From assembly GCF_037975245.1 (NCBI RefSeq), contig NC_092570.1, forward strand, positions 16,213,918 through 16,277,917: a stretch of 64,000 nucleotides of DNA, in the 5' to 3' direction. Within the stretch, counting starts at the first letter, position 1, and every line of letters begins with the position of its first letter. A program made the translations under genes and the position numbers. The stretch comes from Apostichopus japonicus (Eukaryota > Echinodermata > Holothuroidea > Aspidochirotida > Stichopodidae). The notes below the pieces were generated by a model. It made no database searches. It saw nothing but the letters and a program-made list of their open reading frames with translations, and was not told the origin of the DNA. This document shows positions 55,668 through 64,000 of the stretch, piece by piece.

Positions 55668-56659
55668 CATAGCTCCCAACTCTTGAGAAGGCAAATGCTG
55701 GTCCATGCTACGAATCGCCGTCCTGGGGGAGGGGTATAAGGGGAGGTGGTGCCCCCTCCCCTTTTGATTTTTTTTTAATCCTGGTGATGCCTACATGTAA
55801 AATGGTGGCACTTAAAAGGCTTTTGTCACCCAAAATTTTCTGAGAAATTTGCATTTTTTTGTGTGTAACATCAATATATTGAATAGTAGGTGATAATTCA
55901 TTCTTTCCCGTGGCATGAAAATGTTCGCTGCTCGCCCCAATGAAAAGAAATATAGGCTAATTTGAGGTTCAAATGATGCTGTAAAGGAGGTTTTATACTC
56001 TATTATTGTATCTCTTTTCAGGTCAATCAGAATATACATGCAATAGAATCGGTTCAGAGTCAAACCCAAATGTCAAAAATTGAAACAACATTCCATGACA
56101 AATGAGAAACATCATCCATAATTCACTCCCAACCCAGACTTGGTTGTTGTTATCATATAAAAACATTAATTCTCGAGTTCTTTTGCCATAAATTATCCAT
56201 TTATACACTGTAGGATGATATAATTACTTCGTCGAAATTATTCCAGTATGCAGTATGTACAGGTGTTGGTAGACTCCGACCATGAGACTCAAGGAGTTAA
56301 TTGCCACCAGTGTGATCCTTTAATATTAACAATTTCGAAGAAGCAATAAACCTTGCGCAAGATCGTGATACGTGGCGGAGGTTAATCACTGAGCATGTCG
56401 GATAGACGAGACTCAACTTACTACTACTACTAGTGTGATCCTTTTTGTATATAGTAGCCAGCTGCTAAAAGACAGTCTGTTTTGCGTGGGATGAATGCTA
56501 AAGTAATGATGGTTGCTAAGTCAAAATTTGATGCAATTTTTTTCTATGTATACTTGACAATTACAATGCGGGTTTTTTGGACGCTTGCTCGGGTCAGCGG
56601 GTTTGGGTGTTAGAATGCGGGTACAACCCGCGAAATGCGTGTCAGTCGGGAGCTCTATG
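55668..56659. mobile_element. TIR-bounded composite element, about 1 kb
   Basis: The left end reads CATAGCTCCCAACT and the right end reads AGTCGGGAGCTCTATG, which is nearly its reverse complement; taaat flanks both sides (55663-55667 and 56660-56664). Inside are a G/C-rich stem (GGGGGAGG...CCCCCTCCCC near 55730-55762), ordinary AT-rich sequence and a LINE 3' remnant (listed separately). No transposase was seen. The short duplication is suggestive only; this could also be two solo ends that happen to lie 1 kb apart. Confidence 0.5.
56336..56430 (+). mobile_element. Non-LTR retrotransposon 3' remnant (RT ORF end)
   Basis: One frame reads EEAINLAQDRDTWRRLITEH and then a stop. This A...A.DR..WR pattern is common at the C terminus of non-LTR reverse-transcriptase ORFs. 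It is followed by a short CTA-repeat tail (about 56420-56432), as LINE insertions often have. Heavily 5'-truncated and inactive. Confidence 0.6.
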
Positions 56660-57125
56660 TAAATGTTGCACTCCCAGTGGTCAAATTTGCATGAAACACA
56701 TGAACCGTTAACCGTTTATCGAAAGCCCCGAAAACGAGGATTTTCAAACAAAACTTGTACTAGTTGATAATCCGTCTTTATCCAAATTTTTCAACCGAAA
56801 AAAAAGGATGTTCAAACAACTTGGATTTTCGGTCGGAAACCAGGTTTTCCCCCTATAAACAGGTTTTTCAATTGATAATCCAAGTTTATCGGCGTGTAGC
56901 CTGGAAGTTATCAGTTGAGATCGAGGTGTAGCTTTATTTTATTGTTTTAATTGAAAATCCAGGTTTAATCGATCGAGAAACCCGGAATGATGAATTTGGA
57001 GTTTTGAATCGAGAAATGTTCAATTGTGTGGTATTTGGCTTCCCATAAAGCCTGTCCAATACATTACTAAATCATGCAAGTTAGTGAGAGTTTGGCACCT
57101 TGGAAGTTGGAATCGAAGATGTCAA

Positions 57126-57254
57126 ATGGCCTCTGCACAAGGGGCCAGCTTGAAGGAAGGAGGCTCAAGCACATGTAAAGCTGAAGAAACATTCATTGAA
57201 GATTGCATTAGGCCCTTCATTCTTTTCAACTTTGACAGAGTGAAGGAACTATCG
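57126..57254 (+). CDS. KICS2: KICS2 exon 1 (start codon)
   Basis: The ATG at 57126 opens MASAQGASLKEGGSSTCKAE and then ETFIEDCIRPFILFNFDRVK, ending before a gtaggg donor at phase 0. The ETF...F.FDR.K pattern aligns with LETFFSHLGIFSYDKAK of vertebrates. The frame is also open upstream to another ATG at 57024, but that stretch has no family similarity, so I chose 57126. Confidence 0.76.
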
Positions 57255-60200
57255 GTAGGGTCTGGAGTTTGCCTACTCTCTTGTCGCACAAACCTAGGCT
57301 AGCCTAACGTTTAGATTAGGATAGGCAAGGCAGGTAGCATTCGCCCATTAAAAGCCCCATTGACTTACACACTAACTCACAAAAGTAATGTGGTCTCTAA
57401 GTCTAGATAGAAAATCTAACTAGCTAAATGCTACCCATCACTGGATAGCTGACAAGTTGAATATTCTTGTCATCATCAATTTTCCGTATCATGACCTTGT
57501 CATTTTTGCTATCAGAGCCTGAAGTTTTCGTCAATTGTAAACAGACATCTTCACTCAGTAGTAAACCATTTTTGTACGCTGCCCCTGCGAGGCCTGACTG
57601 GGTCTAAAATTGCCTCAATTGAACTTAGTTTTGCACCACATGTACTTCCATTCATGCAAGACACAAAAAACCAGAATCTGATTGATAACATATCCAATTC
57701 CAAACAGATGTTCTTCCACTGCTTTTGGCACTTTTCCTGAAGGAGAACATTCAGGTAGACTCCATAGGAGTAGGCTATGCCACCAGCAATGTCTATAGCT
57801 TAGGCTATGGTATTAGTACTACAAGTTATAGTAGAAGTTATGGGAAAATTTGATCAGAGTTATGGGAAAATTTGATCAGAGTTTCATTCTAAATCTTTGC
57901 GTATTCGTAATATCATACCATGACAAACAGATAATGTTTCCTATATTTCTAGTGCCATTCTGCCATAGTAACAACCGCCATACCTTTCCGCCATAGGCTT
58001 TGATTTTTTCCGCCATGGCAGGAAGGATCGAAACCTATGGCGGAAAGACCTGTACATTTTAGGAATGGATTTTACAATGGTGTACAGGGACAGGGATGTA
58101 TTGTTGAAACTTTCTTTGAATCGCGTGGAAGGATAGGTACACAGTGGAACGCACTCCCACCTGATCTAAAATCAGCACCAAACACCGCCTCCTTCAAGTT
58201 AATGCTGGGAAGTCAGCAGCACCATTAGCCAACTTGGAGGACTGCACGTCAACAGCCACATCAGTGGCGATTTGTGCAGTATTACACCAAGACCAAGACC
58301 AGTCATCATATGTGACGGTTCACTGGATAGACACAAGATTGGGGAATTGATACATACTGTAGTCTTTAATGTACAGGTTGATTGAATAGTTTTAATGTAA
58401 GTTAGTAAGAGTTGATACACTGTCTTCAAATATATAATAGTTGGTTGAATAAATTAGGCTGATTGTTTATTAAAAAGATCGATTCTGATTGTAGATATAA
58501 AAGACCGTTTTGTAGATTTTGCAGGCCTAGATAGAGTGAAGCGAATTAAATTTTTCTGTGAATTTCTTCGTTCCCAAGCCAATGCTAATCACACATACAA
58601 CCATGAACCAACCCATCAATCTGTTACATTATATTTCTAACCTACATACTAACGTTACTCCTACCCACAACAACGTGCTTTTTCTGCCATACAAAAAGTG
58701 GATGACACTTTTTCTATGGCAGAAAAAGCACATTCTCTATTGCATTAGATCGATTCAGATTTTCTTCTGAAAATTGTTATCTGGACCCTGGTAATGGTAT
58801 GGTAAAAGATTTAGAACAAACTACTGACGTTAGGCTACAGTATGTAACCACTAAGAATGACTGAACAGTGCAAAGAAAAAAATTAGTGGCTTGTTCAGTT
58901 TGCCTAGGAATATAAAATTTGGTTGTTTTCCAGCCCATAAGGGTATTTCAATCTCTAAAACTGAAATTTTTACCATTAACTTTCTTTTGACATTGAAGTT
59001 TGTGTCATTATGTGTAGCCAGTGTATTTGGCCAAAAGTTCTGTGCATGTGTACCGAAATGGCCATACTAAATCATAGTAATCTAACGGTTATAAAGCTCT
59101 TGGGTTATTGGCTACAGTTTTTGGTCTGACTGAATCACGTTATATCACCTATTTTCAGTCATTTGATCAAATATTGGCTGATATGTGACTTTGAATTTTG
59201 GTTTATCATTACCATCACAAGCAATAATGTGTCAGTTTCTGGTTTACATGTGACATTGCATATTTGGTTACTTTTTGTAACAGTATTCTTCTGTAATATC
59301 ATCATTTGATGATATTTCCTCCTACATGTATTGTCTATTATATATTAACTATAAATTTACACTTTCCTCTTCCTTTTCAGGACAGGGATAAGATGACCAA
59401 AATTTCCAATGCACCCTTATTGATCTCCCTTCTCAATGTCATTAACTATCTGGCTATTGCTGAGAAAAGTTACCTTGCTCTTACATTTCTAGAACAGAAA
59501 TGGTTTGTAAGGAGGGAAGTAAGTCTCTAAGCTAAAAACAAAATGTTCTTACGACTAAATTATACAGCAGCATCCATCCAGTGGATAAAAAAGTCTATCA
59601 GAATTGTCTTCAATTTTGAGGACGTTAAAAAGTATCTCCCTGTTTACTATATTTAGTCCTCCAGATTATTTACCAAGTAATGACGTACAGTGTTAAAAGT
59701 TGACAATTCACAGTGAGCAAAAATGCTTTCAGAATGGCAATAAACTGCTTATTGAAGAGAGACACTATAAGAGACCATTATTAGACTTTCTCACATATTT
59801 TAGAACAATGCTGATGACCATGGATTAATAGTCAGATGATCAGATCTGTATGAATGATTGTGTATTGACTATGTGATGACTGTGTAATGACTATGTAATG
59901 ACTATGGAATGGCTATGGAATGACTTGATAACTATGGAATGACTCTGAAATGACTCTTGATGACTATGGAATGACCATGGAATGACCATGGAATGACACT
60001 TAATGACTATTGAATGACTCTGAAATGACTCTTAATGACTATGGAAAGACTCTGTAATGACTATGGAATGACACTTTATGACTATGTAATGACCATGGAA
60101 TGACTCTTGATGACTATGTAATGACTATGGAATGACTCTTTATTGACTATGGAATGACTCTTATTGACTATGGAATGACTCTGTAATGACTATGGAATGA

Positions 60201-63200
60201 CAATTTATTACTATGTAATGACCATGGAATGACTCTTGATGACTATGTAATGACTATGGAATGACTCTGTAATGACTATGGAATGACTATGGAATGACTC
60301 TTTATTGACTATGGAATGACTCTTTATTGACTATGTAATGACTATGGAATGACTCTTAATGACTATGGAATGACTCTGAAATGACTCTTAATGGCTATGG
60401 AATGACTATGGAATGACTCTTAATGACTATGGAATGACCATGGAATGACTATGGAATGACTCTTAATGACTATGGAGCTACTATGGAATGACTATGGAAT
60501 GACTCTTAATGACTATGGAATGACTATGGAATGACTCTTAATGGCTATGGAATGACTATGGAATGACTCTTAATGACTATGGAATGACTCTTAATGACTA
60601 TGGAATGACTATGGAATGACTCTTAATGACTATGGAATGACTCTAATGACTATGGAATGACTATGGAATGACTCTGAAATGACTCTTATAATGGCTATGG
60701 AATGACTATGGAATGACTCTTAATGACTATGGAATGACCATGGAATGACTATGGAATGACTCTTAATGACTATGGAATGACTTTGGAATGACACTTAATG
60801 ACTATGGAATGACCATGAAATGACTCTTAATGACTATGGAATGACTCTTAATGACTATGAAATGACCATGGACTGACTCTGTAATGACTCTTAATGACCA
60901 TGAAATGACTCTTAATGACTATGGAATGACTCTTAATGACTATGGAATGACAATGAATGACTATGGAATGACTCTGTAGTGACTCTTAATGACTATGGAA
61001 TGACTCTGACTCTTAATAACTCTTAATGACTATATAATGACTATGGAATGACTATGGAATGACCATGGAATGACTATGGAATGACAATGGAATGACTATG
61101 GAATATTAAAGGTGACACATGACACAATGTTCTACATCTGTGATTAGTCAATGCCTGGTCAACTCACTACCTTGAATCAGCATGATATAACAATTCACTG
61201 TCTGCTGCCAATGGTACTTTCATGATATCATTTACTCACTGAAACCACACAGTGCCATAAATTTGTATTCTACTGTATTGCATATAAACATTATTGCATG
61301 ATGTAAATGTGACCATGTTTTTTGTTTTTGAAAAAAAATTAAGTTGTTGATTCGATTAACTTAAAAACTACAGTATGGTACCTTCCTATCCTTCACTGTG
61401 TGATGAAAAGTATTGTTAAATATTGACTTATGTTTTGACAAAATGGTACAGTCTGTAAAAAATTTGGAGGGAAAGGAAGTATAAGAATATATCTTTAAAA
61501 GGCATCTTTTAAATCTTTCTTTCATGGGTGTTCTTCTTTCGCTTGCAGTCAGGGAAGGGAATCTATACACAAGCAAGCTCAGAGCTGCAGAAGATAGAAC
61601 AAAGGAGTAAGCCTCATCTTCTCCAAGCACCGAGACAGGACGGCCTGGAATATTTGGTCTCACACATAGCAGAACAACTGGCTCAGTTTGTCAAAGCTCG
61701 ACAAGAAATGATGGATTTGTATCCTTAACGTAAAGATAACAGGAGAAATGTATATGTATATTGCTTGGGGGCTGACTGACAAAAGTAGGACAAACTTAGG
61801 CATGTGTGTGATGAAAGAGGGGAGGGGGTGGGGGGGGGTGCTGGGCAGTTTGGGGGTTGGGGAGGGAGTTTACAAGGGTAATAACATTGTTTGAATACAT
61901 CTGAAAGAATTGATCCGAGGGCAAATGATCCACTATAGACAATGCCAACCAAGAAATGTGCACAGTATAGATGCTACAAATTTTTAACAAATGGTGGGGG
62001 TTAGGGGTGGGGGTGGTCTTGGAAGGGTTTGCCCGATGGAAGCATTTTGATTTAGTGTGGATTTATTTAATAGAGAAGTTGTAGTTACACCTGCAGCCCT
62101 TCATTTCAGTTTAATAATTATTTAACAGTTCCGTTTTGTAACCGACATTCTGGCAGTTACTGGACAACTTTGTTTTTATGAATAATTACAGTTCGTGGTT
62201 CCTAAATTCCTACTAAATATTGTGTTATTTTACCTCTTATGGTCTTTGCTTGTATTAAATTTATGATGGTCATTTAAATCTTGTTTTGGATGTTTTGGAC
62301 TACACTCCCTGCATTTTGATGTCACACATATCATTAAATGTTTATTTCTTAAATTTAGTTGTTTGTCTCTGTCAAATGATGAATTTCAGTCTATCATTTT
62401 CTTGATCGATAACAAAAAATATTGCAACAGTTACATGAAGCTGTGTAATCCGAAAGTCGAGACGGATTACTCCGAAATGTCAACAATACTGGACACCATA
62501 TGCGAAAGGTTAGATAACATTTAACCAGCGCTATGTCTGAAAGGATAAACTTAAATGGTGGCATTAGGGAAGCAATGAAACCTAGCATCTGGAAGGTAGT
62601 GGGTTTGATCCCTGGCCAAGGTTAAGGTGGGGTTTCATCCCAGGAGAAATCCATGGTCTTCCCCTATCTGAAACCATCTTCCACATTGGACAAAAAAAAA
62701 CCCCAAAAGACTTACAAGCCTCTCTGGTTGTTTCATGCCCAGATAAGATACTGCTGGTATCAGCAATAAACAGTTAAGTACTATTTTATGGTCATTTTGA
62801 TTCATTTTTCCATATAAAGATGGTTTAAAGCAGGTGATTTATTTGTATTGAAAGCCCGAACATGTTCATGATGAATATGCATGAGTTCTTAAATATGTCA
62901 TGAATTTCTTGCATCAGTGTTGCACTGTCAAGATGTTTAAGCCCTTGCAGAGAGTATGTCACCAGGTTGTTAACGAGCATAGTTGAGAGAGTATGCCTAC
63001 AACATTGTCATAGCAGGTGTTACAAAATAGATCAGCAGATATGCTAGAAATTCAAAATATGGTCACCTGTAGTCAAACTATCACCTAGTTTCAAGCTAGA
63101 GGTTGTCACAGGAAATATTCAATGGTCTGTTTTGAATCTCCTCAATGCAGGAGCATATCTCATGTGTAATGGCTGGTTCATATTCCAATACATATCAGAG

Positions 63201-64000
63201 TGATAGATGTAAATGAAGCGAATATGGTGAAAACAATATGGTGAGAGCATGCCATGAAGATGTCTACTTACAATATATATTGTTTACATCTATCACCCCT
63301 AACATATATCAAGGAGGGTGAACAGGCGTTTATATCTCTTTGCCTTCTTGTTAATGGACGTAAAGGAGTTAATTCGGTGGATACCAGCTTATTGTTAAGC
63401 AGGAATTTTGACCAAAAACTTGGCAAAATAGGATAGAGACCAAAAGAAAAGTTTGCAAGATTAGGAAAAATATGATCGCTGGAAAGCTTGCATTCGGTTT
63501 GTGTTGTTCTTTGACATGAAAATACTGAAATATTATTGATCAATTAACTTACTGGTCAGACTCTGGAGGTCAGAGGTTATCACCTTTTAATGCCAAATAG
63601 ATGCAAATGATTGTGACCACCTTAGTTGGTAGAGAAATCTCCAGGGAGTGCTCCCTTGCCCCTCCCCCTCCCCCCTTGCCAAAAAGAAAATAGATTCTTT
63701 CATAGAAGATGGTGATATAAAAATCTAAAAAAACCTAATAGTAATTGAAAAGTAATAACCAGATTTGCAGTCCAAGGCGTTTGGCATCCCAGTCCTGTCA
63801 TATTTCTGAGTCCACGTCCACGCTCCTGGCATTCAAAGTCCCGAGCCATAAGTAACTAAAAATAATTCTCTTTACCTGAAATTTCTTGTGTCTTTGTTTT
63901 TGTTTTCAGATATAAAAACAGTTTTCACCATCCTCTTCTAGCTCCTCTGAAGAATTCTTGGACTCTGGAAACGGACATTATTCTTTCGCTCCTTCAAGCC
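57126..64000 (+). CDS. KICS2: KICS2 (C12orf66), KICSTOR complex subunit, 5' five exons, runs off window
   Basis: Seen: exons 57126-57254, 59381-59518, 61549-61718, 62431-62508 and 63910-64000, all with GT-AG borders and compatible phases, encoding 202 codons so far. Motifs line up in order with vertebrate KICS2: AEETFIEDCIRPFILFNFD, then LAIAEKSYLALTFLEQK, then GIYTQASSELQKIE, then LVSHIAEQLAQFVKARQEMM, then ICERYKNSFHHPLLAPL and LETDIILSLLQA. The RYKNSFHHPLLAPL segment mirrors vertebrate KYSSRFHHPILSPL closely. Known: KICS2 is a scaffold of KICSTOR, which recruits GATOR1 to lysosomes and so restrains mTORC1 when nutrients are low. Vertebrate KICS2 is about 445 residues, so more than half lies beyond the window. 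Intron 1 carries retroelement debris and intron 2 a large minisatellite. Confidence 0.86.
57979..58052. repeat. Imperfect inverted repeat
   Basis: ACCTTTCCGCCATAGGCTTT on the left and AAACCTATGGCGGAAAGACC on the right form arms of about 22 bases with a short spacer. It lies just upstream of the retrotransposon fragment in KICS2 intron 1; possibly a foldback or MITE relic. Confidence 0.65.
58088..58228 (+). mobile_element. Non-LTR retrotransposon reverse-transcriptase C-terminal fragment
   Basis: The frame reads FFESRGRIGTQWNALPPDLK then SAPNTASFKLMLGS before a stop. The pattern R...WN.LP..L..A.....FK..L is the common tail of RT-bearing ORFs in CR1/RTE/Jockey-type LINEs. Nothing of the catalytic domain remains, so it is a dead 5'-truncated copy in KICS2 intron 1. 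Confidence 0.62.
59381..59518 (+). CDS. KICS2: KICS2 exon 2
   Basis: The acceptor is ccttttcag and the donor is gtaagt at 59519; 46 codons in phase 0. It encodes a helical stretch with LLISLLNVINYLAIAEKSYL and FLEQKWFVRRE, matching the vertebrate [20 protein letters not shown] region. Confidence 0.87.
59865..61104 (+). repeat. Minisatellite (AATGACTATGG family) in KICS2 intron 2
   Basis: About 1.24 kb of short units of 10-12 bases, mostly ATGACTATGGA alternating with ATGACTCTTA or ATGACTCTGTA variants. Blocks combine into higher-order units (for example a pair of TATGGAATGAC units followed by a CTCTTAATGAC unit). It fills more than half of the 2,030-base intron between exons 2 and 3. Not coding: frequent in-frame TGA and TAA. 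Confidence 0.95.
61549..61718 (+). CDS. KICS2: KICS2 exon 3
   Basis: The acceptor is gcttgcag and the proposed donor is gtatcc at 61719, leaving two bases. It encodes SGKGIYTQASSELQKIEQ through EYLVSHIAEQLAQFVKARQE. The donor is weaker than consensus, but joining here gives DFY as in vertebrate ADFYEKM. Reading on would hit a stop at 61726. Confidence 0.88.
61800..62030 (+). other. G-rich stretches in KICS2 intron 3, possible quadruplex
   Basis: Runs such as GGGGAGGGGGTGGGGGGGGG (from 61,820) and GGTGGGGGTTAGGGGTGGGG (from 61,993) fit the four-G-run pattern of G-quadruplex formers, on the sense strand of the pre-mRNA. Confidence 0.6.
62431..62508 (+). CDS. KICS2: KICS2 exon 4
   Basis: The acceptor is tgcaacag and the donor is gttaga at 62509. 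One base completes a phenylalanine codon, then YMKLCNPKVETDYSEMST and ILDTICE plus two bases. An upstream cag at 62387-62389 also opens a frame, but in the wrong phase for exon 3. Confidence 0.83.
62550..62775 (+). mobile_element. tRNA-derived SINE or fragment
   Basis: It contains a B-box-like GGGTTTGATCCC at 62601-62612 preceded at the right spacing by an A-box-like GTGGCATTAGGGAAGCAAT, then a non-tRNA body with an A-rich run. It lies in KICS2 intron 4, 40 bases after the exon 4 donor. It is diverged, so probably an old insertion. Confidence 0.55.
63910..64000 (+). CDS. KICS2: KICS2 exon 5, truncated by window end
   Basis: The acceptor is tgttttcag. The first base completes an arginine codon, then YKNSFHHPLLAPLKNSW and LETDIILSLLQA to the last base of the window. 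This is the best-conserved KICS2 segment visible. Confidence 0.9.

Noticed and set aside
57024-57125. Upstream ATG extension of KICS2 exon 1
   Set aside because: In frame, but the extra 34 codons have no similarity to the family; the ATG at 57126 gives a length close to vertebrates.
59865-61104. CRISPR-like array
   Set aside because: Units are 10-12 bases with no unique spacers, in an animal intron; it is a minisatellite.
61361-61663. 100-codon minus-strand frame
   Set aside because: Overlaps KICS2 exon 3 on the opposite strand; shadow of the real exon.

Overview
This window is AT-rich animal (metazoan) genomic DNA. It holds four split genes with GT-AG introns, large introns and intergenic space, and many transposon remnants, satellites and C/G homopolymer runs. 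The gene set (PA-TM-RING ubiquitin ligase, profilin, KICSTOR subunit) and the repeat style (tRNA-derived SINEs, hAT-type MITEs, AGGCCTAG-rich introns) suggest an invertebrate deuterostome, possibly an echinoderm. That placement is inference and not secure. No bacterial operons, rRNA, CRISPR array or intact transposon gene were seen.

Layout. Positions 1-19.5 kb hold no gene I can support, only repeats, a 180-base polypyrimidine tract and short non-conserved ORFs; upstream exons of the next gene could be hidden here. From 19,545 to 38,580 (+) lie the last four coding exons of an RNF13/RNF167-type E3 ligase: transmembrane exon, juxtamembrane linker, and a RING-H2 finger split by a 16.5 kb intron, then an acidic tail with a conserved ENTPLL dileucine signal. 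Its protease-associated luminal domain was not found. From 38.6 to 44.6 kb are the presumed 3' flank, a 185-base and a 371-base tandem duplication, and other repeats. From 44,613 to 47,705 (-) is a complete three-exon profilin gene of 125 codons, of the short class. Its first intron carries a 273-base terminal-inverted-repeat element with telomere-like repeats. From 48 to 52.8 kb is intergenic, with an ATC/ATT trinucleotide array and a hAT-type MITE. From 52,816 to 54,711 (-) is a three-exon coiled-coil gene I cannot name, about 227 residues, with a SINE abutting its last splice acceptor. From 55.7 to 56.7 kb is a TIR-bounded element containing a LINE 3' remnant. From 57,126 to the window end (+) are the first five exons (202 codons) of KICS2 (C12orf66), a KICSTOR subunit. 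Its second intron is mostly a 1.2 kb minisatellite, and its first intron contains a non-LTR reverse-transcriptase tail.

The four genes do not form a pathway. RNF13 (endolysosomal ubiquitin ligase) and KICS2 (lysosomal nutrient sensing upstream of mTORC1) both act at lysosomes in vertebrates, but their co-location here is probably chance. The strongest structural result is a MITE family with three copies, each flanked by a perfect 8-bp target-site duplication. All family assignments come from reading translations by eye; no database search was run.
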